Positions 14,556 through 23,841 of a stretch of DNA of 30,026 nucleotides are shown one piece after another. Source of the DNA: Draconibacterium orientale. Lineage in GTDB: Bacteria > Bacteroidota > Bacteroidia > Bacteroidales > UBA12170. The stretch spans positions 1-30,026 of the forward strand of contig DYSK01000007.1 in NCBI GenBank assembly GCA_020718315.1, read 5' to 3'. The notes below the pieces were generated by a model. The model made no database searches. It was not told the origin of the DNA and worked only from the letters and a program-made list of their open reading frames with translations. A program made the position numbers and the translations under genes. Position 1 is the stretch's first letter; every line of letters begins with the position of its first letter.

Positions 14556-15614
14556 ATGATAGTTGTAACAGGAGGAACCGGCTTGGTGGGCGCTCATTTG
14601 CTCTTTGATTTGTGTCGTAAATACGAACAGGTAAGAGCGATAAAACGAACAAATTCCGATTTGTCGTGGGTGAAAAAGACATTCTCCTTTTATTCGGCCG
14701 ACGCCGAAAAATTGTTCCAGAAAATAGAATGGATGGATGCCAATCTAAACGATTATTTTTCGTTAGAAAAAGCGTTTCAAGGAGCAAAACAGGTGTATCA
14801 TGCGGCTGCCATGGTTTCTTTTCATCCTTCCGACAGTGAACAAATGCTTGAAGCAAATGTGCAAGGAACCGCAAACGTTGTGAATGCTGCGCTGTTCCAA
14901 CAAGTTGAAAAGCTTTGTTATGTGAGCTCCATTGCTGCTTTGGGAAGAGCCGACGAAAACCAAAAAGCCACCGAGGAAACGCCTTGGAAAGATTCCGCCA
15001 AAAGTTCGCTATATTCCATAAGCAAATACAAAGCCGAATTGGAAGTGTGGCGTGGAGTAGAGGAAGGACTAAAAGTAGTAATTGTAAATCCGGCTGTTAT
15101 TTTAGGTCCCGCAAAATGGAATAGTGGCAGTGCTTCCTTGTTTTCTTTGGTGTGGAAAGGGCTAAAGTTTTACACTGCGGGAACAAATGGATATGTGTAT
15201 GTGCGCGATATTAGCCGCGCCATGATTGAGCTGATGGAAAGTCCAATTTCGGCCGAACGGTTTACGCTCAGTGCCGAAGATGTAAGTTACCGGAAATTAT
15301 TCAGTTTAATGGCGGAAAACCTTCATAAGCCAACGCCTCGCATAGCCGTTAAACCTTGGATGAGCGAGCTTAGCTGGCGGTTGGCTGCTGTCAGAGATTT
15401 TCTAAGTGGAAATAAATCGGTCTATTCCAAAGAAACAGCGCGTTCTTCCATGAAAATTAGCTGTTATAGCAATCAAAAAATCAAAGAAGCTCTAAACTTT
15501 GAATTTACATCAATAGAGGAAACTGTAGAACAAACGGCTCAACTATTTTTACTTGATCACATAGAACCCCTGCGAAAAAATGAAACCGACAACACTGATA
15601 AGAGACGAAATTGA
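14556..15614 (+). CDS. NAD-dependent epimerase/dehydratase family protein (extended SDR)
   Basis: Extended short-chain dehydrogenase/reductase of 352 residues. The nucleotide-binding glycine motif TGGTGLVGAHL is at residues 5-15, the central CYVSSIAALG segment follows, and the catalytic Tyr-x-x-x-Lys is YSISK near residue 153. VVNPAVILGP after it is typical for this branch, which resembles dihydroflavonol reductase-like and 3-beta-HSD-like enzymes. The true substrate cannot be told; a sugar nucleotide is less likely than a small ketone or steroid-like compound. It begins at an ATG 4 nt after a -7 box and its end overlaps pepF by 35 nt, so the two are co-transcribed although their functions seem unrelated. 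Confidence 0.9.
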   Translation: MIVVTGGTGLVGAHLLFDLCRKYEQVRAIKRTNSDLSWVKKTFSFYSADAEKLFQKIEWMDANLNDYFSLEKAFQGAKQVYHAAAMVSFHPSDSEQMLEANVQGTANVVNAALFQQVEKLCYVSSIAALGRADENQKATEETPWKDSAKSSLYSISKYKAELEVWRGVEEGLKVVIVNPAVILGPAKWNSGSASLFSLVWKGLKFYTAGTNGYVYVRDISRAMIELMESPISAERFTLSAEDVSYRKLFSLMAENLHKPTPRIAVKPWMSELSWRLAAVRDFLSGNKSVYSKETARSSMKISCYSNQKIKEALNFEFTSIEETVEQTAQLFLLDHIEPLRKNETDNTDKRRN

Positions 15615-17403
15615 AGCAAAATACAAATGGGATTTTTCTGTTATTTTTCCCAATTGGGAACAATGGGAAATTGATTTCGATCGGCTTAAAAAGGAAGTGG
15701 ATACGTTCAGAAAATTTCAAGGAACTTTGGCTTTGAGTGCTCACAATCTGTTTGCGGCTTTTCGAAAACAAGACGAAATAGAGATGTTATCGTACAAAAT
15801 TTATGCTTATCCAGCATTGCAAAAAAGTACCGATAACCGAAACAATGCCATCCAGGCTAAGCTTCAGGAAGTAATGCAGTTTTTTGCAACTATGGAAACG
15901 GCTACCTCTTGGATAGCGCCGGAGTTGATGAAAATACCAAAAGAAAAATGGGAAAAATGGTTAACTGAATTTCCGGCTTTGGAACCCTATCGTTTTGGAA
16001 TGGAAAATATTCATCGGCAGAAAAAACACATTCTCACTAAAGACAAAGAACGCCTACTTTCTTATTTCGTTTCTTCGGCTGACACCGCTGCAAATGCCTA
16101 CACAAGTCATACTACTGCCGACGTTCGGTTTCCTGAAATAGAATTGGAAAATGGTGAAAAAACCAAACTTACCCACGGCAATTATGCGCATATTTTGGAT
16201 AGCTCAAAAGTGCGCAACGATCGGAAAAAGGCTGCTGAAGCGTTTTATCCGCTTTATGCCGACAATAAAAATACGATTGCCTCTTTATACAAAGGAATTT
16301 GCGACAAAGACTTTTCCTTTGTACAAGCGCGAAATTTTAAAACCAGCCTAGAGGCCAAACTCGAAAAAAACAACATCTCACTCAAGGTTTATACCAATTT
16401 GATCGAAACCGTTGGGAAAAACACCCAATCACTAAGAAAATATCACCTTCTGCGGGCAAAACACATGAATTTGCTTGGCGATTATCATACCTACGACAGT
16501 CGCGTAACTTTGGTCGATTTCAATAAAAAATACAGATGGGAAAAGGCAAAAAAACTGGTTTTAAGTTCTATTGAACCATTGGGAAAAGAATATGTTTCAA
16601 AATACCAAGCCGCTTTGGAAAATGGCTGGATCGATGTTTTTGAAAATGACGGAAAATCGTCGGGTGCGTATTCTATGGGCGTGTATGGTGTTCATCCGTT
16701 TATTCTGATGAATTACAACGAAACCCTAGACCATTTGTTTACATTGGCTCACGAGATGGGACATAGCTTACATACCATCTTGTCCGACGAAAATCAGCCT
16801 TTCAGCACGCACGATTACACTATTTTCGTAGCCGAAGTGGCTTCCACATTTAATGAGCATTTGCTCTTGGATTATTTGCTAAATAAAAGCAACGATAAAA
16901 TGGAAAAAGTGGCTTTGCTGCAACAAAGCATCGAAAATATTACGGGTACATTTTTTACGCAAAGTATGTTTGCCGATTTTGAACTACAAGCCCATCGCGC
17001 CATTGAAACAGGAAATGCGTTGACAGCCAACTTGCTTACCGAAATATGCGAAACGCTCGATAAAAAATACCATAGCGATGTTTTTACACGCGATCAAGCA
17101 AATATTTTCTGGGCCAGAATACCACATTTTTATCGTTCTCCATTTTATGTTTATCAATATGCTACCAGTTTTGCCGCTTCGGCAAGCATCTATTCGCAAG
17201 TAAAGCAAGGATTGGCCAACGGAAATCCGAAACCATTGGAAAATTACCTCGCACTTTTAAAATCGGGCGGAAACGATTATCCGGTCGATCAACTGAAAAA
17301 AGCCGGGGCCGATCTTTCAAAAAAAGCCACCATCATGGCGGTTATCAATCAATTGGACGAATTGGTAGATAAACTGGAGGAAGTGCTGAAAGAAAAGGAG
17401 TAA
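15580..17403 (+). CDS. pepF: Oligoendopeptidase F (M3 metallopeptidase)
   Basis: Cytoplasmic zinc peptidase that cuts short peptides; 607 residues, the usual length for PepF. The zinc motif H391-E-M-G-H395 is in LAHEMGHSLHT, and the third ligand Glu lies in the downstream FVAEVASTFNEHLL stretch. The N-terminal helical part has the typical WDFSVIFPNWEQWE and YHSQ-free long helices of the family. The C-terminal HFYRSPFYVYQYATSFAAS segment is highly characteristic. The start ATG at 15580 overlaps the epimerase gene by 35 nt in another frame. It ends 38 nt from the convergent kinase gene; I see no clear terminator in that gap. Confidence 0.95.
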   Translation: MKPTTLIRDEIEAKYKWDFSVIFPNWEQWEIDFDRLKKEVDTFRKFQGTLALSAHNLFAAFRKQDEIEMLSYKIYAYPALQKSTDNRNNAIQAKLQEVMQFFATMETATSWIAPELMKIPKEKWEKWLTEFPALEPYRFGMENIHRQKKHILTKDKERLLSYFVSSADTAANAYTSHTTADVRFPEIELENGEKTKLTHGNYAHILDSSKVRNDRKKAAEAFYPLYADNKNTIASLYKGICDKDFSFVQARNFKTSLEAKLEKNNISLKVYTNLIETVGKNTQSLRKYHLLRAKHMNLLGDYHTYDSRVTLVDFNKKYRWEKAKKLVLSSIEPLGKEYVSKYQAALENGWIDVFENDGKSSGAYSMGVYGVHPFILMNYNETLDHLFTLAHEMGHSLHTILSDENQPFSTHDYTIFVAEVASTFNEHLLLDYLLNKSNDKMEKVALLQQSIENITGTFFTQSMFADFELQAHRAIETGNALTANLLTEICETLDKKYHSDVFTRDQANIFWARIPHFYRSPFYVYQYATSFAASASIYSQVKQGLANGNPKPLENYLALLKSGGNDYPVDQLKKAGADLSKKATIMAVINQLDELVDKLEEVLKEKE

Positions 17404-17441
17404 AGACCTGGAAATGCAAGTTATTCGTTCTTGTCGTTAAG

Positions 17442-18953
17442 CTATTTATTTAAGGTAATACGGAATGTTGTACCTTGATTTAGAGTAGATGTTTTTACTA
17501 CTATTTTACCTTTGTGATAATGCTCCACAATGCGTTGTGCGAGCGAAAGTCCCAAACCCCAACCTCGTTTTTTTGAAGTAAATCCCGGACGGAAAACATT
17601 TCTGAAATTGCTTTTCGAAATTCCCTTGCCGGTATCGCTCACATCAATAAATAGCAGTTTCTCTTCTTCGCTCAATGAAATACGAATGGAACCCACGCCC
17701 TCCATGGCATCCACTGCATTCTTGCATAAGTTTTCGATTACCCAAGCAAAAAGCTGGGCATTTAAAGGTAGGAAAGTAGATTTCGAGTTTTTTAAGTTTT
17801 CCTCAAGCGAATACACAACTTTGGTCGAAGTGCGCGTTTTGAGATAATTGAGAACTTCTTCGATGAGCGGATAAATTGGCTGAGCTACTAATTTTGGATC
17901 AGAACCAATTTTCGAAAATCGTTCGCTGATCGTTTCCAATCGTTTTAAATCTTTTTCGATTTCAACAAGCAGATTTTGAACGCTTTCGTTGGGGCGAAGC
18001 AATTCGACCCAAGCAAGCATCGACGACAATGGCGTTCCTATTTGGTGAGCTGTTTCTTTGGCCAAACCGGCCCAAAGCTTGTTTTGTGCACTTGTTTGAG
18101 CTGTAGAAAAAGCCGCATAAGCAAACAAAACAAAAAAGCCAATCGCTACAAAAACAAGAATGGGATAATAGGTAAGCTGCTTTTGCAAATCCGAGTCGCT
18201 GTAAAAGATGGATTGTTTTTCTTGTCCTGCCAATTCGATGTGGATAGGCTCGTTTTGTGCTTGCATTTGAAGCAACAAATGCTCAAGAAAAACAGTATCT
18301 AAAGTCTTTTCGGCGACGATATTTCCAACAAAAAGAATTTTTGAAAGTGTAGAATCGGTAATAATTACGGGCACCGACGAAGTGTTGGTAAGCACATCCT
18401 TTATAAACGATTCGTTTAAATCGGTGAGCATTTTCTGGGTTTCTGTAAAAATACGACTGTCTTTATAGTAAAGATAAAATTTTTCGTTGTCGTAATAGTC
18501 GAGCTCCACAGGCGGATAATGGCTAAATTCTTCTAAAAGTTCGCCATCCAGAACCGCTTGGGAATCCGGGTTTATTTCCAAATTCATACTTCCAATAATT
18601 TCGTTTTTTTCGTTGGTTTGAATAACAGAAATGGTGGTGTTGGAAGTGATGATATCGAAATAAAAAGTAAGGTCTTCGTTTAAATTTTGTTCGTTTATTT
18701 TTTCGTAGGCTTTGGCTAAGAGATTTACTTTTTTGCGCTCTTCATGTTGAAGTTGAGAGAAGAACAGATCGGTAGTTCGAACCAATTCGGCGCGTTTATG
18801 AATGGCACTTGCCCAAATACGAATGTTTTCCCGTTCGCGTTCTTGCACTTTGTTCACCAAAAAGTTGGAGTACCAGAGTGAACACAGAATGATAATCACT
18901 CCTAAAAGCGACAGAATAAATTTCCATTTATTTTGATTGGTGTAAAAATCCAT
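17442..18953 (-). CDS. Membrane sensor histidine kinase (HQIGTPL type)
   Basis: 503-residue kinase anchored in the inner membrane. A first membrane helix is at residues 12-30 and a second near 268-288 (YYPILVFVAIGFFVLFAYAAF), leaving an extracytoplasmic sensor region of about 235 residues with no recognised fold. The phospho-acceptor His303 is in KETAHQIGTPLSSMLAW, a form I know from Bacteroidota kinases. Then come the N box (VIENLCKNAVDAM), G1 (DTGKGIS), F box (VFRPGFTSKKRGWGLGLSLAQRIVEHY) and the usual end. It lies alone between convergent pepF and the downstream end of the dut operon, without an adjacent response regulator, so its partner is unknown. It starts at the ATG at 18953. Confidence 0.93.
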   Translation of the reverse strand: MDFYTNQNKWKFILSLLGVIIILCSLWYSNFLVNKVQERERENIRIWASAIHKRAELVRTTDLFFSQLQHEERKKVNLLAKAYEKINEQNLNEDLTFYFDIITSNTTISVIQTNEKNEIIGSMNLEINPDSQAVLDGELLEEFSHYPPVELDYYDNEKFYLYYKDSRIFTETQKMLTDLNESFIKDVLTNTSSVPVIITDSTLSKILFVGNIVAEKTLDTVFLEHLLLQMQAQNEPIHIELAGQEKQSIFYSDSDLQKQLTYYPILVFVAIGFFVLFAYAAFSTAQTSAQNKLWAGLAKETAHQIGTPLSSMLAWVELLRPNESVQNLLVEIEKDLKRLETISERFSKIGSDPKLVAQPIYPLIEEVLNYLKTRTSTKVVYSLEENLKNSKSTFLPLNAQLFAWVIENLCKNAVDAMEGVGSIRISLSEEEKLLFIDVSDTGKGISKSNFRNVFRPGFTSKKRGWGLGLSLAQRIVEHYHKGKIVVKTSTLNQGTTFRITLNK

Positions 18954-19021
18954 CCTAGGTTTTTTATGTAAAGATAGAAATTAACAAAGGAAAATTACGA
19001 ATCGGCAATCGACCTAAGATT

Positions 19022-20122
19022 CTATTTCTGATCAAGCATTTGCAATGCAAAAATATAAGCGCCAAGCGCCACGGCTGCAGAGGTATTGAGCTGGCTGATA
19101 GCAACACCAATTTTTTTACTACTGTCGTAGGCGATACTTTGATCGCTTCTAGGAATGGGTATTTGCTTCATTTCAGCCCGAAGGAATGCGGTTTTTTCTT
19201 TTTCGTCCATCAGATTGAAAACCTTCACTTCTAAGCGGTACAGTTTTTCTCCTTTTAAAGTAGTAAAACCGCGATTCATTTCGTTTACAAAATGAGGTAA
19301 AAACAGTGAATGTGCGCCGGATAAACCGCCACCAATCACCACAATTCCATCCATCATCGTAACTGCATCTGCGGCGGCATTTGCTGCTGCTATGGCCATT
19401 TGTTCAAATGCTTTTAGTGCCGCATGGACATTTCCCCCAGCGTTTCCTGTTCCTATTGCAAAGATTTCATAAGGATCGGGAGTCTGGTCAATCGGAATAT
19501 GCGCTTCTTGGCTATATACACGCTTAATAGCCCGAATGCTAACACTATCTTCAACACTTGTTTGATGAATCAAATGGTTTCGCATGCGATTAATTTCTGC
19601 CTGAGCCGAATTGTCGCCTGTAAATAAAACACCTTTTGAAACAATACCGGCACCAAAACCTGTCCCAAAGGTGAGTCCGAGTAAATTCTGATACCGTTTG
19701 GGATTGTCGGCATTTTTCAATTCAAGATTTAGCTGAGGAAGAATGCCGCCAATGGCTTCGCCCAAGGTAAATAAATCTCCATCGTTGTTGATAAAAACAG
19801 GAAGTTTAAAATGATTTTGAAGAAACGGACCCAAGGCCACTCCGCCTTTGAAAAGCGGTAAATTCTCCAAATCGTCAATAATGCCATTTTTATAATCGGC
19901 CGGTCCCGGAAAAGCAAAGCTAATAGCAACTGGGTTTTCATCCAGCTGATCTATGAGCAATTGGAAACCAAAAATAAATTTATCGAGCATTTCGTCTAAA
20001 GAAACAGCCGCAGCCGACAGTCGTGCTGGTTTGCCAATTGCTTTGCCTTGTTGAATGGCCGAAAAACGAAAATTTGTTCCTCCGGCGTCTAATGTCAAAA
20101 CGATTCGATTGTCTATTTTCAT
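19022..20122 (-). CDS. ROK family sugar kinase-like protein without the zinc motif
   Basis: Probable sugar kinase or ROK protein of 366 residues. I use the ATG at 20122, which overlaps the upstream stop as ATGA. An ATG at 20167 would add 15 hydrophilic residues and a 49-nt overlap. The phosphate motif LDAGGTNFR is at the N-terminus, and FINNDGDLFTLGEA carries the Asp expected to act as catalytic base. LTFGTGFGAGIV and GIVVIGGGLSGA complete the ASKHA fold. The usual ROK zinc motif (C-x-C-G-x-x-G-C) is absent; its place holds NRMRNHLIHQT. It lacks a helix-turn-helix, so it is not a repressor. It is the last gene of the dut operon, perhaps linked to recycling of cell-wall sugars (inference). Confidence 0.85.
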   Translation of the reverse strand: MKIDNRIVLTLDAGGTNFRFSAIQQGKAIGKPARLSAAAVSLDEMLDKFIFGFQLLIDQLDENPVAISFAFPGPADYKNGIIDDLENLPLFKGGVALGPFLQNHFKLPVFINNDGDLFTLGEAIGGILPQLNLELKNADNPKRYQNLLGLTFGTGFGAGIVSKGVLFTGDNSAQAEINRMRNHLIHQTSVEDSVSIRAIKRVYSQEAHIPIDQTPDPYEIFAIGTGNAGGNVHAALKAFEQMAIAAANAAADAVTMMDGIVVIGGGLSGAHSLFLPHFVNEMNRGFTTLKGEKLYRLEVKVFNLMDEKEKTAFLRAEMKQIPIPRSDQSIAYDSSKKIGVAISQLNTSAAVALGAYIFALQMLDQK

Positions 20123-21321
20123 TTTTTCAGCCAATTGATGGGATTCATTTTTGTCGTGTTTTTCCAAAGCTGAAACTGGAGTTTGGTACTTTGGTCTGTA
20201 GGATCTTTATATATTTCGCCCAAATTTTGTTTTACGCGGACTTTTTCGCCGGGACTAACAATGGCTTTGGTGATATTCGAATAGAGCGTAAAATAATTTC
20301 CATGTTTGATCAAAATGGCAAAATTGGCCGTTCCGGGAACAGAGATAATGCTACGAACTTCACCGTCAAAGACTGCTCGCGCCTGAGCGCCTTCTTCGGT
20401 GGCGATATCGATGCCGTCGTTGCGTGTAATAATGCCTTTTAGATAAGGATGTGCATGTTCGCCAAAAGAGCTGAACAAAACGCCCCGATCGACAGGCCAA
20501 GGTAGTTTTCCTTGGTTGTTCTCAAAATTGCCGCTCAGAGTTAATTCTTCGGGAGTTAAGGCCGTTTTTTTAGATTTTTCGGCTTCCTTGGTAATGAGTT
20601 TTTCAACGGCTTTTACGAGTGCCAAACGTTGATTTTCTTTTTTTCTAAGATCGGCTTTAAGGCTTTTCTCTTGCGATTGCAGCCGATTCAATCCGCGCTG
20701 TTGATCAATGGTTTGTTGGTTTAGCTTCTCTTTTGTCTGCGATTCTTTTAGCCGAAGTCTCATTTTTTCGGCGCGGTCTTTTTCGAGCAGTTTTACTTTG
20801 CTGTCTAATGATTTTTGCCGGTCTTGGATAAGTCGAATTTGATTTTTTCGATAGTAGCTGTATTGCTCAAAATATTTCAGTCGCTTGTAGGCTTGATTGA
20901 AATCTTTCGAAGCAAAGAGAAACATCAGCTTATCGTAACTGCTTCTATTTCGGTTGGCGAAATAGATCATTTTGGCATATTCGTCTTTCAGGGCAGTGAG
21001 CTCCGACTCTTTTTTTCTAATTTCCAATTGCTTGGCATCAATGTCATTGCTTATCGAAGTGATTTCCTGCTGAATAGTAAGTAATATTCGTTCGTGTTGC
21101 GAAATTTGCCGACTTAATAAGTCAATTTTATAATAGGAGTCTTCTTTGCCTTTCTGTGTGCTTTTCAGCAATTCGTTGGTGTAATTGATTTCTTTTTCGA
21201 GTTGAGAAATTTGCTTACCAAGATCGGTGCGCGACTGGGAAAATCCGCTTAGATGAAAAAAGAAAACAATCATCGCTATTGCCGATACTAAAACAAGCCG
21301 ATTGGGTTTCTTTTCGATCAT
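20119..21321 (-). CDS. EnvC-like murein hydrolase activator with degenerate M23 domain
   Basis: Exported coiled-coil protein of 400 residues. It has an N-terminal signal or anchor segment (about residues 9-27), a long coiled coil (about 32-250), and a C-terminal LytM/M23 domain (about 270-400). The domain has lost zinc ligands: the first His is Asn301 (RNDGID; Asp305 is kept), and the terminal H-x-H is replaced (LQFQLW, Gln382). It cannot be a normal zinc endopeptidase. In E. coli EnvC and NlpD such degenerate domains activate amidases that split the septum, and the layout here matches EnvC. Start and stop overlap its neighbours by 4 nt each (ATGA), so expression is translationally linked to DUF4292 and the ROK gene. 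Confidence 0.9.
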   Translation of the reverse strand: MIEKKPNRLVLVSAIAMIVFFFHLSGFSQSRTDLGKQISQLEKEINYTNELLKSTQKGKEDSYYKIDLLSRQISQHERILLTIQQEITSISNDIDAKQLEIRKKESELTALKDEYAKMIYFANRNRSSYDKLMFLFASKDFNQAYKRLKYFEQYSYYRKNQIRLIQDRQKSLDSKVKLLEKDRAEKMRLRLKESQTKEKLNQQTIDQQRGLNRLQSQEKSLKADLRKKENQRLALVKAVEKLITKEAEKSKKTALTPEELTLSGNFENNQGKLPWPVDRGVLFSSFGEHAHPYLKGIITRNDGIDIATEEGAQARAVFDGEVRSIISVPGTANFAILIKHGNYFTLYSNITKAIVSPGEKVRVKQNLGEIYKDPTDQSTKLQFQLWKNTTKMNPINWLKK

Positions 21322-22139
21322 AAAATGATAGCGGTATATTTTTCGTTGATGCTGAATGGGAATCCCACCGCTTCGTTGAGGCTTATCTTCGAATAAATCA
21401 AATCCAGATTCATTCCTTTTTCATTGTCGAATTCTACACTCATAGCATACGGGACAAGCTGCTCTTTAACTAGTTTATATTGAGAATAGGAAGCAGATAT
21501 TTTTTTGCCAACTTTCCCAATTTCTTTTATTTTTATTTTTTGAATCTTGAACGATTCCGGACTTATCCACAAACTTTGGTAATAGACCGGAATAGCAAAA
21601 GTAGTCATTTTTGATTGCTTTTTTAAATCGCGTTTATTTGTAGATTCTATTTGATAAACCTGATTGTCGAGTCGTGCTTTTAGGTTTTGAGAATCCATCC
21701 ACGAAAAATCTTTGGCAATCAATAAAGATTGAATCATATTGAAATCTATTTCTGTTTGCAAAAGGTCGGATAAAAATTCATAACTCCCGGCAAAATAGGT
21801 TTTATCGATACGATTGATGTACTTTACAGAATCCTGAGTAAGAAGCAAACGAGCTCCTTCAATGCCCACACTGCCCGAAATAGAAATCCAAACAATGCTA
21901 TCGCGTTTCATACGCACTTGGGCGGTAAACGGTGTTTTTTTCTTGCTATCGAAAAAATCTACCTTTGCTTTTCCGTTAAACCATTCAAAAGTGCTTTGGT
22001 TTTTATGCATTTGGTCCATTACAAAATCTGCTCCCGCCAATTTTATGGGCTTCTTAATCTCAATTCTTTTTTGGCTACAAGCCGAAAAAATTGCCAAGAG
22101 TAGCAAAAGACCAATAAATTTATACTGCTGTTTAATCAT
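21318..22139 (-). CDS. DUF4292 family lipoprotein
   Basis: Predicted lipoprotein of 273 residues when started at the ATG at 22139 (M-I-K-Q-Q-Y-K); an ATG at 22151 is the alternative. The signal peptide ends in a lipobox, IFSAC, with Cys near residue 21. The mature part is rich in beta strands and resembles the LolA/LolB/DUF4292 type of lipid-handling fold (FNGKAKVDF, VWISISGSVGIEGARLLLTQDSVKYINR), suggesting a role in carrying or sensing lipid or lipoprotein at the outer membrane. Function is not established. It overlaps the TPR gene by 8 nt and the EnvC-like gene by 4 nt, in an order that I know to be shared by many Bacteroidota genomes. Confidence 0.85.
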   Translation of the reverse strand: MIKQQYKFIGLLLLLAIFSACSQKRIEIKKPIKLAGADFVMDQMHKNQSTFEWFNGKAKVDFFDSKKKTPFTAQVRMKRDSIVWISISGSVGIEGARLLLTQDSVKYINRIDKTYFAGSYEFLSDLLQTEIDFNMIQSLLIAKDFSWMDSQNLKARLDNQVYQIESTNKRDLKKQSKMTTFAIPVYYQSLWISPESFKIQKIKIKEIGKVGKKISASYSQYKLVKEQLVPYAMSVEFDNEKGMNLDLIYSKISLNEAVGFPFSINEKYTAIIL

Positions 22140-23829
22140 TTTGTAATCCATTTGCCATTTTTAATTTTAATTCCGGCGTGTCGAGTCCTTTTTTCTTCGC
22201 TTTTTTCCAATAATTCAGTGCCTTTTTGGGATTTCCCAAGCGGAAATATACATCGCCCATGTGGTCCAAAACGGCCGCACTTTGCTCTTTGTCGAGCGAT
22301 AGCGCTTTTTCGATATAGTTGTATGCTTCCTGATAATCGCCCAACTGATAAAAAACCCATCCGTAAGTATCCAAATTTGTAGCACCGGGATCTAAGCTAA
22401 TCGCCGTAAACGCCATCGTTTTCGCTTTGTCGAGTCTGGTTTTTTTTAAGGCCAAATAATACGCATAATTGTTCAAAACAAAAGTGTTTGAAGGGTTTAT
22501 TTCCAGGCATTTATCGTAGGTTTCAAATGCTTTTTCGCTCTGATTGTCTTGATAATACGCATCGCCCAAATACATATAAAATTGTTCCATCAATTTTGCG
22601 TTTTGAACAAAAGGCATTCCGGTTTCCAAGGTTTTAATGACCTGTTTTATGCTGTCTTGCAAAAAAAGTCCCACCGCATTAAAGAGATAAGGAACTGCTT
22701 CTTTGGGAAACAAATTCATTGCACGACGGCTAATATTTACCATTTCTTTTGTTTGTGTTCGGTTGTTCAGACTGAAGAGCAATTGTTCCCAAACCACATA
22801 TCGGCTGCTGTCGAGTTTTATCACTTTGGTGTATTCTTGTGCTGCTTCCAAATAGAGGCTGTCGCGATAAAGCAAATCGGCGTAGATAGCATGTGCGCCG
22901 GGCTTGTCGGCATGAACTGTAGCCAATGTTTTTCCGAGCTTTAAAGATTCGGAACGAATTCTTTCAGACGGAATATTTTTTATTTCGAACAAGCCCATCA
23001 TCACCTGAATCTTGGTGTCTAAATCCAAATTGGGATTGGTGTAACCTTGTTGAAGATTTGCAAAAGCGGCATCTACTTCGCCTTTTTGTTGATAATAATC
23101 GGCCAATGTAATACGAATGTAAGGGTCGTTTGGGTTTACATCCAATACTTTTTGATAATACGGAAAAGCTTTTTCTTTTTCGCCTTTATTCATATACATT
23201 TCGGCAATCATACTGTAATATTGTGCGTTAGGAGGATTTGCATCGGCCAGTTTTATGAGCTCAAGAACAGCCGAATCAAATTGATCGTTGTTAAGATATA
23301 TATCTCTTTTGATGAAACTTATTCGCTCGCCGAATCCTTCTTGCTTTTCAATTTGGTTGTAGAGTGCCAACGCTTCTTGGGTGTTTTGTGTCAAAGTATA
23401 GAGCATGGCCAAATCGCTGAGGTAATCGCTGTTTGTTGGATCCAAAACGAGCAGATTTTTATATACTTCGATAGATTCCTCTATTTTATTGAAATGCTTA
23501 TGCATATCGATAAGCAAAAGCGCATACCATTTATTTTTGGGATCGAGTTCGTAGGCTTTTTTGGCAAGTTGATAGGCCGGTTCGAGTTGGTTTTGCATGA
23601 GATAAATTCTGGCCAACTGAAACATAGCCGGATCAAATTCGGGGTCTGTTTTTAAAACTTCTTGATACAAGGGAAATGCAGCGGAATAGTCTTCGGCCAT
23701 AAAAGCGTTTTCAGCGTCAAGATAAAGGCTCAATGTCTTGTTGTTCAAACCACCACTTTGTGCCAAGGAATTAAATCCCAGCAGCGCAAAAGCAAGAATA
23801 AAAATAGATTTTTTAAATATTTGCAGCAT
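22132..23829 (-). CDS. Secreted tetratricopeptide-repeat protein
   Basis: 565-residue TPR protein with a signal peptide (residues 1-23, ending SLAQ), so it is periplasmic or at the outer membrane. At least nine TPR units are visible from residue 30 to about 550, for example AEDYSAAFPLYQEVLKTDPEFDPA, EKAFPYYQKVLDVNPNDP, EKAFETYDKCLEINPSNT and GNPKKALNYWKKAK. It is probably a protein-binding scaffold for envelope assembly. The family sits between dut and DUF4292 in many Bacteroidota. It starts at the ATG at 23829, 12 nt after dut, and its end overlaps DUF4292. Confidence 0.93.
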   Translation of the reverse strand: MLQIFKKSIFILAFALLGFNSLAQSGGLNNKTLSLYLDAENAFMAEDYSAAFPLYQEVLKTDPEFDPAMFQLARIYLMQNQLEPAYQLAKKAYELDPKNKWYALLLIDMHKHFNKIEESIEVYKNLLVLDPTNSDYLSDLAMLYTLTQNTQEALALYNQIEKQEGFGERISFIKRDIYLNNDQFDSAVLELIKLADANPPNAQYYSMIAEMYMNKGEKEKAFPYYQKVLDVNPNDPYIRITLADYYQQKGEVDAAFANLQQGYTNPNLDLDTKIQVMMGLFEIKNIPSERIRSESLKLGKTLATVHADKPGAHAIYADLLYRDSLYLEAAQEYTKVIKLDSSRYVVWEQLLFSLNNRTQTKEMVNISRRAMNLFPKEAVPYLFNAVGLFLQDSIKQVIKTLETGMPFVQNAKLMEQFYMYLGDAYYQDNQSEKAFETYDKCLEINPSNTFVLNNYAYYLALKKTRLDKAKTMAFTAISLDPGATNLDTYGWVFYQLGDYQEAYNYIEKALSLDKEQSAAVLDHMGDVYFRLGNPKKALNYWKKAKKKGLDTPELKLKMANGLQND

Positions 23830-23841
23830 AATTTCTGAGAT

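Noticed and set aside
23047..23655. 202-codon open frame on the plus strand
   Set aside because: It lies entirely antisense to the TPR gene, has a Cys/Ile/Phe-rich composition without domain pattern, and no promoter; it is a shadow of the real gene.
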